A stretch of DNA of 64,000 nt from Epilithonimonas sp. JDS (GTDB lineage: Bacteria > Bacteroidota > Bacteroidia > Flavobacteriales > Weeksellaceae), in contig NZ_JAJSAX010000002.1 of assembly GCF_021261315.1 (NCBI RefSeq), positions 124,001 through 188,000 on the forward strand. The letters run 5' to 3'. A program made the translations under genes and the position numbers. Shown piece after piece: positions 9,489-20,599 of this stretch (its first letter is position 1; each line of letters starts with the position of its first letter). The notes below the pieces were generated by a model. The model made no database searches, was not told the origin of the DNA, and saw nothing but the letters and a program-made list of their open reading frames with translations.

Positions 9489-11434
9489 TATTCGTTATTG
9501 TCAGATTGAGTGATGGTTTTATAAGCTTGTTTTGGGTGGTTGATGACTTCGGGAATAGTGTATGTTATTTTTTTCTCTTTTAAAAGTTTCTGGATGTATT
9601 GTTCTTTGATGTAGGATTCGTTTCTTTTAAGCAATTGCGAAAGTTCTTCCCCATTATACTCGTTTTGTGCACACAATTCTATAATTACTCCCCTTATTAT
9701 TTCCGGGCTTGTACGCTGTCCTATTGTATTTATTTTTTTTTGCAATTCTTCTGATATTGGCTTTTGTGTTTCTTCTAACTTACCAGATAAACCCGGGAGG
9801 TTACCAGATAAGCCTTGGAGGTTACCAGATAAGCCTTGGAGGTTACCAGATAAGCCATCGAACTCCACCAATAAAGGATTGAACTCCACTGATAAGGGAT
9901 CGGACTCCTCAGATAAGCGTTCTAACTGGTGGAGTTCCAATGATGCTAAAAATATTTTCCCGGGTACATAATAGGTGTTTTTCTTTGAGTTTCCTTTTTG
10001 TTGTAGTATCCCACAGGTAACCATTTTTCTAAGATCTGTACTGGATTGAAAGAGGTTGACACCTGTAAGTTGTCTGTAAGCCAAATTATCCAGAGCGCCT
10101 ACTTCCCGAAGAAAGATAAGGGCAGTTTTTTGCTCGTCATTAAGGAGGAATTTCTCAAATTTTGTAAGCCAGTTGTGATCCTGCTCATTGATTAAATGGT
10201 GCAAAAGCAATCTGATGGTAAAATTATTTGCTGCGTGCGAGCTTTCAAAAGTTGGCGGCAGCATTTGGCTTTTTGCCAGTAGCTTACGCATCGATTTAAT
10301 ACCCGTTCCTTTGGTTTCTGCAAGGTTGGTATCGTGAAAAATAGAAGCAATGTGCGGATTTCTCACAAAAGATCCTGCATCGCCGATGCTGTCGATAGAT
10401 TTCAGGGAATAGCCTGCATTATTGATTTCAATACGGTTTGAATATCTGATGATCTGTATTGGGCTGTTTACTTTATATGATCTGTGGATAAATGCGTTTA
10501 CAATTGCTTCTCTAAGCACTTTGTATGGCAATCCTGTTTCTGTTTTCGATTGCAAAGCACCTTCGGGAAGATAGAAACCTTTTGGCAAATCATCAGCAAT
10601 CGCAGCAATGGCTCTAGGTAGCAATTCTAGTAGAGATCCTCGCATATCTATGGTAGATTCAAAACGTTGGTCGGGATCTTCTACCCATTCTTTTCCAGAA
10701 ATTCTGATATAATCTACTCTGCACATTGGCAAAAGCCGGCGCAACGCCATTTTTTTTCCAAAAATAAGAAGGCCTGTCAGCGTAAGTTTTGCCGACTCTT
10801 TTGTTGTATTTATTGCATTGAGTGCATACAGTAGTTCTTGAGTTTCAAATTCAAGCTCATCTGCATTTGGCTTTACTTTTTTAATCAATCTACGATAGAG
10901 TTCTACGGATTCTTCACTAATGTCATCCAATGAAGAATTGTGAATAACGGTGGTGTCATAATTCTCTGCCGAATTGCCAAAAAAAACAGAAAGATCTTCT
11001 TCAGTACAAGACTGGTCTGTGGGACCGATTCTTCTGAAAATACCTTTTGGAATTCCTGTTTTTTGAAAATACAAAGGTTTTCTCTCCGCAGATAATTCAT
11101 CTACTTCAATTTTAATAATATTTTTATCATCGAATCTTTCAATTTCGACTCTTGGCCGAATTGGGAAATTAAAAACAGAGGCACATTGAGACGCAATGTC
11201 AGATTGAAGTTTATCCGGATTTTCTACTCCGGAAACAATATAAGACGGGAATAAAGAATGTTCTTCTCTTTCTATTCCTAAAACAATCAGTCCACCATTG
11301 AGATTGGGCTCGTTTGAAAAGGCACAAATAGATTCCATTACTGATTTATCTATCGCATTGCCTTTTTTCACCTCCAAATCTACATTTTCATCAACGGTGT
11401 TTAAGATTTCTATGATTTCCTGTGTTGTATACAT
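9488..11434 (-). CDS. AlbA_2 domain / RecG-like ATPase-fold protein inserted between hsdM and hsdS
   Basis: A 648-aa protein with an N-terminal AlbA_2 (divergent AAA-4, Schlafen-like) domain over about residues 1-130 (LEVKKGNAIDKSVMESICAF). The middle is HATPase_c_4-like: LREAIVNAFIHRSY, then an ETKGTGIKSMRKL glycine motif. After that come a winged-helix-like stretch and a helical tail. Residues about 503-551 are seven 7-residue repeats (LSGNLQG type), encoded by near-identical 21-bp units. The gene overlaps hsdM by one base and the downstream mini-ORF by TAATG, so it is firmly in the operon. Genes of this class are known as inserts in type I loci; their role is unclear, and regulation or nucleic-acid sensing are both possible. 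Confidence 0.85.
   Translation of the reverse strand: MYTTQEIIEILNTVDENVDLEVKKGNAIDKSVMESICAFSNEPNLNGGLIVLGIEREEHSLFPSYIVSGVENPDKLQSDIASQCASVFNFPIRPRVEIERFDDKNIIKIEVDELSAERKPLYFQKTGIPKGIFRRIGPTDQSCTEEDLSVFFGNSAENYDTTVIHNSSLDDISEESVELYRRLIKKVKPNADELEFETQELLYALNAINTTKESAKLTLTGLLIFGKKMALRRLLPMCRVDYIRISGKEWVEDPDQRFESTIDMRGSLLELLPRAIAAIADDLPKGFYLPEGALQSKTETGLPYKVLREAIVNAFIHRSYKVNSPIQIIRYSNRIEINNAGYSLKSIDSIGDAGSFVRNPHIASIFHDTNLAETKGTGIKSMRKLLAKSQMLPPTFESSHAANNFTIRLLLHHLINEQDHNWLTKFEKFLLNDEQKTALIFLREVGALDNLAYRQLTGVNLFQSSTDLRKMVTCGILQQKGNSKKNTYYVPGKIFLASLELHQLERLSEESDPLSVEFNPLLVEFDGLSGNLQGLSGNLQGLSGNLPGLSGKLEETQKPISEELQKKINTIGQRTSPEIIRGVIIELCAQNEYNGEELSQLLKRNESYIKEQYIQKLLKEKKITYTIPEVINHPKQAYKTITQSDNNE
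9780..9925 (-). repeat. Tandem 21-bp coding repeats in the AlbA_2 gene
   Basis: About seven in-frame 21-bp units. Three or four of them share the near-identical core ttaccagataagccttggag; the others are diverged (for example the units around gataagggatcggactcc). They encode heptapeptides LSEESDP, LSVEFNP, LLVEFDG, LSGNLQG (twice), LSGNLPG and LSGKLEE. The near-identity of the central units points to recent slippage or unequal crossing-over, which changes linker length in steps of seven residues without shifting the frame. Confidence 0.9.
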
Positions 11435-12987
11435 CAGCTCAACATTTTTTCAAGTTCTGAGATGGCGACTTGTCTTTGGGTGTCTATCGCCTTGATGGCT
11501 GCAATCAGTGCGCTTGGTTTTTCGTACTCTACTTCTTCATAAATGGTTTCTTTGTAACGGTTGATGCTCAGGTCATAATCATTGGTAATGATGTCTGCTT
11601 TGGGAATAAGGAAAGATTGCTGTGTTCTATCTGTATAGTTGTTGGTTGATAGTTGTTGGTTGATGACACTCCAATCCAAAAGGATATTTGGAATGTCACA
11701 TTTTCCTGCGGTCTCCGCTACAATATTTTCCGGCTCTGTGAAGCATTGTTCCATTGCATCTTCAGAAATCAGGAGATTTCGTTTATCATCCAAGCTATAA
11801 CCATCGGCTTTCATATCGTAAAACCAAACTTTGTCTGTACCTCCAGAATTGGTTTTGGTAAACAACAAAATAGCGGTACTCACACCTGCATAAGGTTTAA
11901 AAACACCACTCGGCATAGAAATCACACCCTGCAATTGCTGGTTTTCTACCAGTTCTTTACGGATGTTTTTGTGCGCGCCGGAACTTCCGAACAGTACACC
12001 ATCCGGAACGATTACCGCCGCACGACCGCCCAACTTTAAGGTTCTAAGAATCAATGATAAAAATAGAAGTTCGGTCTTTTTGGTTTTGGTGGTTTGAAGC
12101 AGACTTTTCTCCACCTCATCATAATCCAAAGCTCCTTTGAACGGAGGATTTGCCAATACCAAAGAATATTTACCGGTAATAGAATTGCTTTCTGCCAATG
12201 CATTTCCGCCAATAAGATTGGGGGTCTCTATTCCGTGGAGCTGGAGATTCATCGCCGCAATCCGCATCATAGAAGGATCTATCTCAATTCCGTTGAACAT
12301 TTTTTGGTTAAAATGTTCACGAAAATCTTTTTCCAGAAACCACTGGTTTTGAGTTTGCTTTATGAAATCACTTGCGGCTACCAGAAATCCTGCAGTTCCC
12401 AAAGAAGGATCGCAAATGGTGTCATCTTTTTGAGGCTGCATCAGCTCCACCATCATCCGGATGATATGCCTTGGTGTGCGGAACTGTCCGTTGGTTCCTG
12501 CTTCGGCGATTTTGCTGAGCATATACTCGTAAAGGTCTCCTTTCGTATCTTTTTTGTCCAGAGGCAACTTGTCAATCTGCTGAACAACTCTATCCAAAAG
12601 TTTTGGTGTGGCAATCATAAACGTTGCCCCTTTCATATATTCTGAGAATTTACCGCCATCTGCACCAATGGTCTTCATAAAATCAAAAGCCGTAAGATTG
12701 TCAATTTGCACCTGCGGACGTGTGAAAAGCAAAAACATCGTTTCCGGATCTTTATCTTTAAAATAGCTCCAGCGAAGTTCTTTCTGGTTTTCTGAATAAA
12801 TGTTCTCTTTAAGTGTAGAACCCAGCATTGCGACTTCCTTTTCTATCAGGATCTGCCGGTCATCTAATTGTTTTAAAAAAATAAGATAAGTGAACTGCTC
12901 GATTACAGTAAGAGGATTTGAAATACCTCCGGTCCAGAAGTCGTTCCATATTTTGTCTATTTGAGATCTTAATTCGCCTGTGATCAT
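11434..12987 (-). CDS. hsdM: Type I DNA methyltransferase subunit (HsdM)
   Basis: An N6-adenine methyltransferase, 517 aa, that with HsdS modifies host DNA and forms the core of the restriction complex. The N-terminal helical HsdM domain covers about 1-140. The SAM-binding motif DPSLGTAGFL is at about 193-202 and the catalytic NPPF motif at 280-283. The C-terminus ends ISELEKMLS, which is echoed by the mini-ORF before hsdS. It is the first gene of the hsd operon, preceded by a hairpin that separates it from the HIRAN gene. Its last base overlaps the AlbA_2 start. All key motifs are present. Confidence 0.96.
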   Translation of the reverse strand: MITGELRSQIDKIWNDFWTGGISNPLTVIEQFTYLIFLKQLDDRQILIEKEVAMLGSTLKENIYSENQKELRWSYFKDKDPETMFLLFTRPQVQIDNLTAFDFMKTIGADGGKFSEYMKGATFMIATPKLLDRVVQQIDKLPLDKKDTKGDLYEYMLSKIAEAGTNGQFRTPRHIIRMMVELMQPQKDDTICDPSLGTAGFLVAASDFIKQTQNQWFLEKDFREHFNQKMFNGIEIDPSMMRIAAMNLQLHGIETPNLIGGNALAESNSITGKYSLVLANPPFKGALDYDEVEKSLLQTTKTKKTELLFLSLILRTLKLGGRAAVIVPDGVLFGSSGAHKNIRKELVENQQLQGVISMPSGVFKPYAGVSTAILLFTKTNSGGTDKVWFYDMKADGYSLDDKRNLLISEDAMEQCFTEPENIVAETAGKCDIPNILLDWSVINQQLSTNNYTDRTQQSFLIPKADIITNDYDLSINRYKETIYEEVEYEKPSALIAAIKAIDTQRQVAISELEKMLS

Positions 12988-13024
12988 TGATTTTATTTGT
13001 ATTGGGTAAATTTAAGGATTAAGA

Positions 13025-13061
13025 AAGAGCCTTCAAAACAAAATTTGTACAGAAGGCTCTT
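13025..13061 (-). terminator. Hairpin between HIRAN gene and hsdM
   Basis: A perfect 10-bp stem (aagagccttc / gaaggctctt) with a 17-nt loop lies in the 89-base gap after the HIRAN gene. The following U tract on the minus strand is weak, so it may be an attenuator or an RNA-stability element. It marks a likely boundary between the Druantia/DUF2130/HIRAN unit and the hsd operon. Confidence 0.55.
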
Positions 13062-13076
13062 AACATTGAACAATTT

Positions 13077-13397
13077 TTAATCGATGATATGTGCCACAAC
13101 CTGAATTTGATTTTCCGGGTGCTCATCTTTAGAAATTCTTTGGATGCGGGCTTTTACAAAGCGTTGCAAACCAACGGTGAAAAGTTTGTAGAAAATTCTG
13201 TTTTCTGCTTTTGGTATGTAGCCTAACTTATGGTCTTTGTAATAGATGGCGACTGCTCTTGCATCATATTTGTTGTCAGCATCCAGTTTGAGCTTTAGTT
13301 TGGTTCCAATCTTCAAATCTTTGAAAGCTAAAGCGCCATCGTAATAAGTAAATCCGGCGATCTGGAAATTGGCGAGGTGTTCTTTTTTAGTATTCAT
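13077..13397 (-). CDS. HIRAN-domain protein
   Basis: A 106-aa protein that is almost entirely a HIRAN domain: IAGFTYYDGA near the start, the KLKLDADNKYDARAVAIYY core and GYIPKAENR. HIRAN domains bind DNA ends or damaged and stalled DNA, usually when fused to SNF2 helicases; here the domain stands alone. It begins 11 bases after the DUF2130 gene, so the two are probably cotranscribed. Its place between Druantia-like genes and hsdM suggests a DNA-sensing accessory, but I see no direct partner. The family call is firm; the function is inferred. Confidence 0.85.
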   Translation of the reverse strand: MNTKKEHLANFQIAGFTYYDGALAFKDLKIGTKLKLKLDADNKYDARAVAIYYKDHKLGYIPKAENRIFYKLFTVGLQRFVKARIQRISKDEHPENQIQVVAHIID

Positions 13398-13408
13398 TTT
13401 ATTTGTTT

Positions 13409-14656
13409 TTATTCTAAAATAATTGCATCATATTCTTCCAAAAGATTGACTTCTTTGCCGGTAATTCCTGCAATATCACCCGAAACGATGGAGAGGTTTT
13501 CTTTCATAATGCTGATGTCTTTTTCACGTTTTGCCCATAGCTTTTGGGTTACCTTTTTCTCTGCATCAAGTTGTGAAAGCATACCATCATAAATTTCCAG
13601 AATTCTTTTTGTTTTTTGAGAAAACTCACCACTGGTAAAGTAGCTGTACAAGATTTCCATTTTGTCGCCTCGGTTTTCGTTGGCTATTTTTACTTTTTGG
13701 GTTTCAATTAAAATCTGGCGAAGTACGACGACCAAAGATTTTACTTCCTGGTAAGAGCAAATCCAGATTCCATTTTGTACATCAAACTTCTCAATATTTT
13801 TGGGTAATGTTTCCGTAACCAAAACTGCGATTTCTGCTTTTGCATTCAACTGGTCTTGCTTTAATTTGTCTAGCCATTTTTGGTCAAAATTTTTGGTACG
13901 CTTTGTTTCATAGATTATTTTACCGCACATTTGAAGAGCATCATTATTTACAGTCTGCAAAACATCTGCTCCTAAAGTACCCTTCTGTACTTCATCAATC
14001 TTATCCCATCTGAAATTTTCCTGAAGAAAATCTTCCAAAGCCAGCTCTAGAACTTCGCCTTGTAATTGCATAGAGCCTTGTTCCTGTTTGCGTTTCATTT
14101 CTTCGGTCAGTTTCTTTTGGTCTTCCAACTGTTTTCTCATTGTCGCCAACTTTAATTCACCCTCATCTTCCAGCTGCTTGCTGATTTTTTCTTTTTCTTC
14201 AAGTATTTTTTTATTCAGTTCTTTTTCAGATTCGGCTTTGATGGCATCTCTCATTTCAGATTTTTCTCTTTCGAGTGTCGAAATTTGAGCCTGCATTTTA
14301 TTAAATTCTTTTACCTTCTCTGATTTTTCAGCAAGTTCTTTCTGTAGAGCATCTAGACTTTCTTTATTTTCGTCCTCAAGTTCTTTTTTTATTTTTGCTG
14401 AGATTTCCTTCTCTGATAGTTTTTTAGCTTTTTCTAAACGTTCTGCAAAAAGGTCGCTCTCTTCTCTTTTCTTTTTTTCAAATTCCAATTTTTGCTTTTC
14501 TAAATTTTCCTTCTCGACAGATAATTCTTTTTCCCTGAGTTTTGCCTTCTCTTCAAACTCATTTCTGATGCTGTCTTCAATCTGATGCTTAAGTACATCA
14601 TTTACATCAATAGATTTTCCGCAGTGAGGGCAAGGAATGGTAGTTGAATTTTTCAT
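13409..14656 (-). CDS. DUF2130 coiled-coil protein
   Basis: A 415-aa protein. It starts with one CPHC zinc-ribbon half (residues 9-12), followed by about 180 residues of charged coiled coil rich in E and K. The conserved DUF2130 domain follows (LQGEVLELALEDFLQENFRW, then KIIYETKRTKNF with an E-x-K like a PD-(D/E)xK nuclease core). DUF2130 proteins are often placed among restriction-nuclease-like families. The gene has its own 83-base upstream gap carrying a palindrome related to one before druH, so it may start a transcription unit with the HIRAN gene. Substrate and phenotype are unknown. Confidence 0.85.
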   Translation of the reverse strand: MKNSTTIPCPHCGKSIDVNDVLKHQIEDSIRNEFEEKAKLREKELSVEKENLEKQKLEFEKKKREESDLFAERLEKAKKLSEKEISAKIKKELEDENKESLDALQKELAEKSEKVKEFNKMQAQISTLEREKSEMRDAIKAESEKELNKKILEEKEKISKQLEDEGELKLATMRKQLEDQKKLTEEMKRKQEQGSMQLQGEVLELALEDFLQENFRWDKIDEVQKGTLGADVLQTVNNDALQMCGKIIYETKRTKNFDQKWLDKLKQDQLNAKAEIAVLVTETLPKNIEKFDVQNGIWICSYQEVKSLVVVLRQILIETQKVKIANENRGDKMEILYSYFTSGEFSQKTKRILEIYDGMLSQLDAEKKVTQKLWAKREKDISIMKENLSIVSGDIAGITGKEVNLLEEYDAIILE

Positions 14657-14703
14657 AATAATTACTTTTGTTTATATTAATGAAGCAAAAGTAAAATCCA
14701 GCA

Positions 14704-14720
14704 ATGCAGCGGATGTGCAT
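14704..14720. promoter_or_regulatory. Palindrome upstream of the DUF2130 gene (candidate operator)
   Basis: ATGCAG-CGGAT-GTGCAT, a 17-nt inverted repeat 47 bases before the DUF2130 start. It matches the palindrome before druH at 14 of 17 positions and shares the flank TGCATAGTTG when that site is read on the other strand. It is a possible binding site for the WYL regulator of this island. Confidence 0.4.
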
Positions 14721-14739
14721 AGTTGGACTAGATTTATAA

Positions 14740-17700
14740 TCATCCAATATTTATAGTGTAAATAATGTCGTGATGGATGTCTTTTTTGATTTTAAATATT
14801 GTATTCACTAATGTCATCTCTTCAGATTTTAAATACTCTACTGGTTTTAATCCGTGTGCAATTCCACCATCAATCCTTACGCTGAAAGACATTTCACCAT
14901 TCTTAAACTGAAAGAATCTGTAATGAGGCAAACGGTCTTCGTTTATAAGATTTATATTGAAATCAAAGTCTTCCGAAATCTGGTATAAATCATTTTCATA
15001 ATCATTAATAGTTTTGTAATTGTCTAGAATGTAATAAGGTTCTCTATTGTTTCTAAAATCATTCTCTGATAAATGAATTCTAAAATCACCAATTGTTATA
15101 TCAGAAATCGTTTTAATTTCATTAATAAACTGCAAGAGTAAACGCATTGAAAATTCGGATTGGTTGTATTTATCAAAGTAATCTACGGAGAAGGTTTTGC
15201 CCTTGATTTTATCTATCAAATCCGATTTATTTTCAAGGTTATGGAACATCGATTTTGCAAGACTATCACTATTAGAATTAAAGGGTAACGATCCCACTCT
15301 GGCTTCAAAGATATTGGCAGTAAATGTTGGTAGAATAAAGTTTTCCAAAGTTATATTTTCTTGTTCTACCACTTTGTAATAAGTGATGTTTGTATTTTTC
15401 AATATCTTATTTGCAAGGATTGGGTAGCCTGCTTCTGCTATGTAGGAAATGACTTGATTATTATTCAAAACAACGGAAAAATGCAGTGGGCAATTTATTA
15501 TTTTATGAGAAGTTCCTTTTTTTAAATTATATAGAGCTGAAAGTTTATGAACAGAAATTTTTTCCTGATGATTATGGTATTCCAAATTACCTTCAATGAT
15601 TAAATTTATTGTGATCCTATTTCTTTTCAATTCTTCCAGATCGTGCAAGTCATCAATGTCCCAATTAGAAATTTCATTATTGATATGGATATTAATCTCC
15701 TTTACACCTTGATGGTATTGCAAACTGATCACTTCATTGCTTATGGTTCCAAAAATATTTGAGATAGAAAGACCAGTATTTTGAAGATTTTCGGGCACTT
15801 GGTTTGTATTTGCAAAACGAAGCCAATCACAGGCAATATTTCTGTTCAATTCTTCCAGATGCCATTGCGAAGAACGGTCTATCAAACATTTCGTACAAGC
15901 CTTTGTACAATCGCAATTGTTTAAGGTGTGATATGCATTCCTCAATATTTCTTTGGTGTACATAGAAAATTGCGAAGAGTAGCCTGCTCCTCCTTTTGCA
16001 GTATCGTAGATGAAAATCGTATTGTAGCCTTGGTAAGTTTTGATTCCGAATCCTAATTCACTTTCTTCAATGGCTAAAAATTCTGCCAAAGATTTTGTAA
16101 AAATCACACCCAAAGTGTACATCAAAGTTTTATCATTCACTCTATGTCCTTCTGCATCAAGAATACGAATTTCTGTAAAATCTGTTTTGAATCTTGCCCC
16201 TAAAATGATATGGTCTTTTTGTTTTCCGTCACAGATATTTTCTCCATCATTATTTTTCCCACCTCGCAATCTGTTGTGACCAATTAATTTTTCGTCATTG
16301 GTTTCTACCCGTCCGCAAGTTGTACATAGACTATAACCTTCTCCATCGCCCATATTGTAAAACAAGATTTCAGAACTATCATCGTCTGTAGACCGTATAT
16401 CTATAATGCTACTTTGGTTGTTATTCCAAGGTTTAATATTCAATAACAAGGGTTCCAAATATTGCGGTTTTGACTTTTCTGAAATAACACGAGTAGGTCT
16501 TTCAAATAAATCTACTGCAAATCCTACGGGCTCTACAAGTTCTGTATATCTACCTCGATGCTCTTTTAAATCTATTCCAATTAAAGAATCAGTTGCATTG
16601 CAATGCTCACAGCTATCATCCAATTTGTTATTCAATGAAACGATTCTTTGGTACCCACAGTTTCTACAAGCTTGCACGGCATTTTTCTCTCCTTCTTGTC
16701 CCCAGTTATTCTTCATTATAATACCTGCAGATTTGTAACTTAATCCATCTATCAAGACACTATTTCCTGGTGCAAACTCTGTTAATGCATTCGCAAGTGG
16801 ATACGTTGGGTTTTGAATAATCTTCTGGTTATTATTTTTAATATCGTCATAAGTTGTTTTATCAAAATCGACAATTCCGGTTGGTAATCCAGCGTTGGGT
16901 AAAAAACCGTTTTCGGCAAGATAAGTGAGAATATATTTTTTTAGAAATTGATTTTTTCGATACTTTATTGCTTTGTAAGAAGTGCTGTTTTCCCCATCTG
17001 TTTCCAACAATACACCAAGTTTTTCTTCAAAACTTCTAAATTGTTTTGTAACATCGGTCACTATTTTCATGAAATTATCAAATACAGAAAATTTTAACTG
17101 AACAGAATCTGTATTTTCAAGAGGTGTTCCTTTTATAAGATGCAAAAGGTCTTCTCTGTAATCTGCAACAGGCAAATCAGATAACCAATTCAAAAATTCC
17201 TGACCGAGATTAGGCTGTTCCCCAAAAAAGAATTTTTCTATATTTTCTTTGATGTTTAAGCCTTTATTAGCATTATTTCTTATAAACAGACCAAACAATA
17301 ATGAGTTGACGTGGCGCAAAACAATATTCTTGCTGTCAAATTTCAAAATTGGCGGCGCTATTGGGTGCTCCAAAGCCCATTTTGGGTTATTCATTGTTCT
17401 CAAACCTATTGGGTTGGGTGCGCAAAATGTAAGTGCAAGCGATTTACTTTCAGCTCGTCTCCCAGCTCGTCCGGCTCTTTGCAAATAATTGGCGGGCATT
17501 GGCGGCACATTACTCATCACAACAGCTGAGATTCCGCCGATGTCCACGCCCATCTCCATCGTTGTGGAACAGCTCAAAATATTGATTTCTCCTTTTTCAA
17601 ACTGATCTTCAAGCTCATCTAACCGGGATTTTTGCTGTTGCGCAGAATGTTCGCCTGCAAGGTATAATTTTTCATTATCGAAAATTCTTTCGTGTAAATC

Positions 17701-20586
17701 ATTCCACAAGCCTTTTTCTCTGGCTTCCGTGCTATTTTCGTTTAACCAATTATTAATTTCCTCATCATTTAAATTTTCATTTTCAGCAGATAAATGAAAA
17801 GGATTTGGATAAACAGGAATTTGAATTTCTACTTTATCTTGAATTTTATAATTCTGAATATTCTCATCCGTCAGAGAACCTTTCATCCAAGGCGTATAAT
17901 CTCGGAAAGTAGCATCTAAAAGTCGGTTCGTGATAGGACAAAGCGTTTCTCTGCCTGCAATTTCAAGTTTTGTTTTGCTAAAGAAATCTAATTTGTAACC
18001 ATCTCCATCTTTGATTAGAATTTTCGCTTGTAAAGTTTTCCAGATTCTTTCTAATAAATCATTTAATTGGCTTTCTCTTACAGCATCTATAACATCGTGA
18101 TTATGCCAACCTAAACCGGCGCAAATTAACAAAATCAATCGGGGCTGAATCTTTGAATCAGATTTATACAACTTCCATTTATTTTTTTGTTCAGATAAAC
18201 TTGGAAAAATTAAATTGGGTCTGTATAACTTAGAATTGAATCTACGCATACCATCATCAAAAGTAAAATTGAAACCATAACGAACGACATAATCTGCAGC
18301 AATTTTCAGTAATGCTTTCCATTCTTGAAGATTGATATTCAGCAATGAAGCTTCGTCTGGTAAAATAATAGTATCTAAATCTGGGTAAACCACATTGATT
18401 AAACCGAGATTTTCCAATGACCTTTCTCTTCCAATTCTTCTAGCAAACTGACCGTACAATAGGCTTTTAGCATAAACTTCTGAATCTCTTTCAAAATCTT
18501 GTCCTTTTGCTGCTTTGTAGAAAAGTGTTTTGAAACCGTGCTTGGTTTTGATTTCATCTATAATTTCTTGCCATCCTGTTCTGGTTGCTGTATGATTGAT
18601 TTCATTTGCTAATAGCCTTTCAATTTCTGATAATCTGGCTTCGATTCCTGTTTTTAAAAATGGAGGTGCAGTTTCTAATTCTTCTGTTCTATAAACTCTT
18701 TCCTGTAAAAGTTCGTCAACAGAAAATCCATTTGCTTGATGAGCTAGTTTGCTTGTCATCAAATGATAAACCTGATACCGAATCCAATCAGTTTCTGCAT
18801 CAATGTTAATTAAAGCTGAGATTTTTGCTGTGCCTTGTCTGCTGTCGGTAAATGAAATATATTTTCTGCCGTCGTACAATGTTTTGGTTGTGGGATTAGA
18901 TGAGGGTTGGGTTTCATCTAAAACAATATCTGATAAAATACGATTGGTAAACGCAGAAGAAATCCGGAAATGAATTGATTTTTCATTTTGATTTCCACAA
19001 TGAGGACACTTGCAGTCATCAATTTTTAATAGATTTTCATTTTCATATAAAATCTTCCCTTCTTGATTGATAGAACATTCTATAAAATCTTCGTTTATTA
19101 GTCGCTGAGTGGTATTTTTTTTTATAAATCTTATGATTTTTGGTGAAACATTGTTTGTTGTTTCTTCCTCATTTTCCTCATCAATTTGGAAGGCTTCGTA
19201 GCCGTTGCTGGCTTTTTGCGAGATTTTATTGTCTTTCTGTTCTCCTTCCATCATCATATTTCCGCAGCTATTACAGGCAATTAATTCCAACATCGGGAAA
19301 CCACAACTGCAATGGGTTTCTGCAATGGTTGTCATTTTCCCCAAAGCTTTTCTGGGAATATGCGGCTCTGTGCAATTGGCGTTGGTACAAACGTAAACGC
19401 CACCAATTCCTCTTGTGAAAAAGTGACCTCGCAATGGTAAAAGATTTTTGCCATTGATGTTTTGCTCTGCAAGAATGTCCATTGCTTCAATCTGGTCTGT
19501 TTTGTTTTGAATACCTAAACGTTGCCCGATTTCTGTATTGGTTAAACCCGAACGATTCAGCAATTCATTGCTTAGATTTTTAATTTGATTTTGATTTAAA
19601 ACTTCAGAAATATTGGGAATATTTTCATCTGGCAAATCATTCACTCTGAAACCTGTTATTACTTTGATTTGGTTTTCGGAAATCCCACATAAATTTGACA
19701 TAAATTTTCTCAAAACATCAGCATTACCATTTCCTACTGTAGCAGAAGTGATGGCGAAACGTACATTTTTTATATCAACCTTGAAAGCTGAAATCACTCT
19801 TCTGATGAGCAATGCCATTTCTGCAGCTTTAGAACCCGTCAAAGTATGGGCTTCATCTAGTAAAATCCAGCGTAGTTTTCCTTCAGATTTTTCTATGATG
19901 GGAACATCTGCATTACGAACCAACATATATTCTAACATTGTTGGGTTAGTAAACAAAATTTGTGGTGGCGAATTTCTAATTTGTTCTCGTGAAATAAGTT
20001 GCGGTTTTGCTTTGTCTTTTTTTTCGATGCTGGATTCTCTATTTTCTGTACTTCCTGTGAGCAAAGCATAATTGATTCCTCCCAAAGCATCGCACCAAGC
20101 GTGCATTCTCTTTTGTTGGCTTGCAATTAAAGCATTTAGAGGATAAAGAAAAATAGCGTTTACACCTTCTTGGTTTCTGCTGTTTTCATAAATATCTTGT
20201 AAAACGGGCAACATAAAACACTCCGTTTTTCCAGAACCTGTTCCTGTGGTTACTGCGATAGATTTGTTTTCATTTAATAAAGATTTCCAGCTTTCTATTT
20301 GGTGTTTGTATGGAAATCGCTTTTTTGGGAACTGAAATTCCGGATTTTTAATGGAGTCTAAGGATTTTATAAAATTGGAATGATACAAAGAATTGGTATT
20401 CTCAAAACTTGTTTGCGATTGCTCCCAAGGAAACATAGCTTGAAAAACAACATCTGCCATTATAGGCTCATCAGCTAAAATCGATTTGAAATAATCTTGC
20501 ATCTCTTTGTCTCCTGTAGCCCAAAGTGAAAGGATAGAATCTGTTAAACGATTCTCTGCTTTTGTATAAAAATTTTTGAAATTCAT
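14740..20586 (-). CDS. druE: DruE-like helicase with DUF1998-type C-terminus (Druantia type III-like)
   Basis: A 1948-aa SF2 helicase. Walker [10 protein letters not shown] is at 113-121 and DEAH at 244-247. A cysteine-rich insert follows (CTNANC, then CSCGF and CNSCG, near 430-475). The helicase C lobe carries [11 protein letters not shown] and QRAGRAGRR. The C-terminal region has the [13 protein letters not shown] cysteine cluster typical of DUF1998/MZB proteins. Length, domain order and a 1012-aa upstream partner fit DruE of the Druantia anti-phage system. The frame is open for 47 codons further 5', but those overlap the partner gene; the ATG here starts 13 bases after the partner's stop and gives a natural N-terminus ([14 protein letters not shown]). 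Related DUF1998 helicases occur in DISARM and Dpd systems, but no DrmB/DrmC or deazaguanine genes are present. Confidence 0.85.
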   Translation of the reverse strand: MNFKNFYTKAENRLTDSILSLWATGDKEMQDYFKSILADEPIMADVVFQAMFPWEQSQTSFENTNSLYHSNFIKSLDSIKNPEFQFPKKRFPYKHQIESWKSLLNENKSIAVTTGTGSGKTECFMLPVLQDIYENSRNQEGVNAIFLYPLNALIASQQKRMHAWCDALGGINYALLTGSTENRESSIEKKDKAKPQLISREQIRNSPPQILFTNPTMLEYMLVRNADVPIIEKSEGKLRWILLDEAHTLTGSKAAEMALLIRRVISAFKVDIKNVRFAITSATVGNGNADVLRKFMSNLCGISENQIKVITGFRVNDLPDENIPNISEVLNQNQIKNLSNELLNRSGLTNTEIGQRLGIQNKTDQIEAMDILAEQNINGKNLLPLRGHFFTRGIGGVYVCTNANCTEPHIPRKALGKMTTIAETHCSCGFPMLELIACNSCGNMMMEGEQKDNKISQKASNGYEAFQIDEENEEETTNNVSPKIIRFIKKNTTQRLINEDFIECSINQEGKILYENENLLKIDDCKCPHCGNQNEKSIHFRISSAFTNRILSDIVLDETQPSSNPTTKTLYDGRKYISFTDSRQGTAKISALINIDAETDWIRYQVYHLMTSKLAHQANGFSVDELLQERVYRTEELETAPPFLKTGIEARLSEIERLLANEINHTATRTGWQEIIDEIKTKHGFKTLFYKAAKGQDFERDSEVYAKSLLYGQFARRIGRERSLENLGLINVVYPDLDTIILPDEASLLNINLQEWKALLKIAADYVVRYGFNFTFDDGMRRFNSKLYRPNLIFPSLSEQKNKWKLYKSDSKIQPRLILLICAGLGWHNHDVIDAVRESQLNDLLERIWKTLQAKILIKDGDGYKLDFFSKTKLEIAGRETLCPITNRLLDATFRDYTPWMKGSLTDENIQNYKIQDKVEIQIPVYPNPFHLSAENENLNDEEINNWLNENSTEAREKGLWNDLHERIFDNEKLYLAGEHSAQQQKSRLDELEDQFEKGEINILSCSTTMEMGVDIGGISAVVMSNVPPMPANYLQRAGRAGRRAESKSLALTFCAPNPIGLRTMNNPKWALEHPIAPPILKFDSKNIVLRHVNSLLFGLFIRNNANKGLNIKENIEKFFFGEQPNLGQEFLNWLSDLPVADYREDLLHLIKGTPLENTDSVQLKFSVFDNFMKIVTDVTKQFRSFEEKLGVLLETDGENSTSYKAIKYRKNQFLKKYILTYLAENGFLPNAGLPTGIVDFDKTTYDDIKNNNQKIIQNPTYPLANALTEFAPGNSVLIDGLSYKSAGIIMKNNWGQEGEKNAVQACRNCGYQRIVSLNNKLDDSCEHCNATDSLIGIDLKEHRGRYTELVEPVGFAVDLFERPTRVISEKSKPQYLEPLLLNIKPWNNNQSSIIDIRSTDDDSSEILFYNMGDGEGYSLCTTCGRVETNDEKLIGHNRLRGGKNNDGENICDGKQKDHIILGARFKTDFTEIRILDAEGHRVNDKTLMYTLGVIFTKSLAEFLAIEESELGFGIKTYQGYNTIFIYDTAKGGAGYSSQFSMYTKEILRNAYHTLNNCDCTKACTKCLIDRSSQWHLEELNRNIACDWLRFANTNQVPENLQNTGLSISNIFGTISNEVISLQYHQGVKEINIHINNEISNWDIDDLHDLEELKRNRITINLIIEGNLEYHNHQEKISVHKLSALYNLKKGTSHKIINCPLHFSVVLNNNQVISYIAEAGYPILANKILKNTNITYYKVVEQENITLENFILPTFTANIFEARVGSLPFNSNSDSLAKSMFHNLENKSDLIDKIKGKTFSVDYFDKYNQSEFSMRLLLQFINEIKTISDITIGDFRIHLSENDFRNNREPYYILDNYKTINDYENDLYQISEDFDFNINLINEDRLPHYRFFQFKNGEMSFSVRIDGGIAHGLKPVEYLKSEEMTLVNTIFKIKKDIHHDIIYTINIG

Positions 20587-20599
20587 AGGTGTTTGTTTT

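Noticed and set aside
9780-9925. CRISPR array
   Set aside because: The repeats are adjacent without spacers, in frame, and encode heptapeptides.
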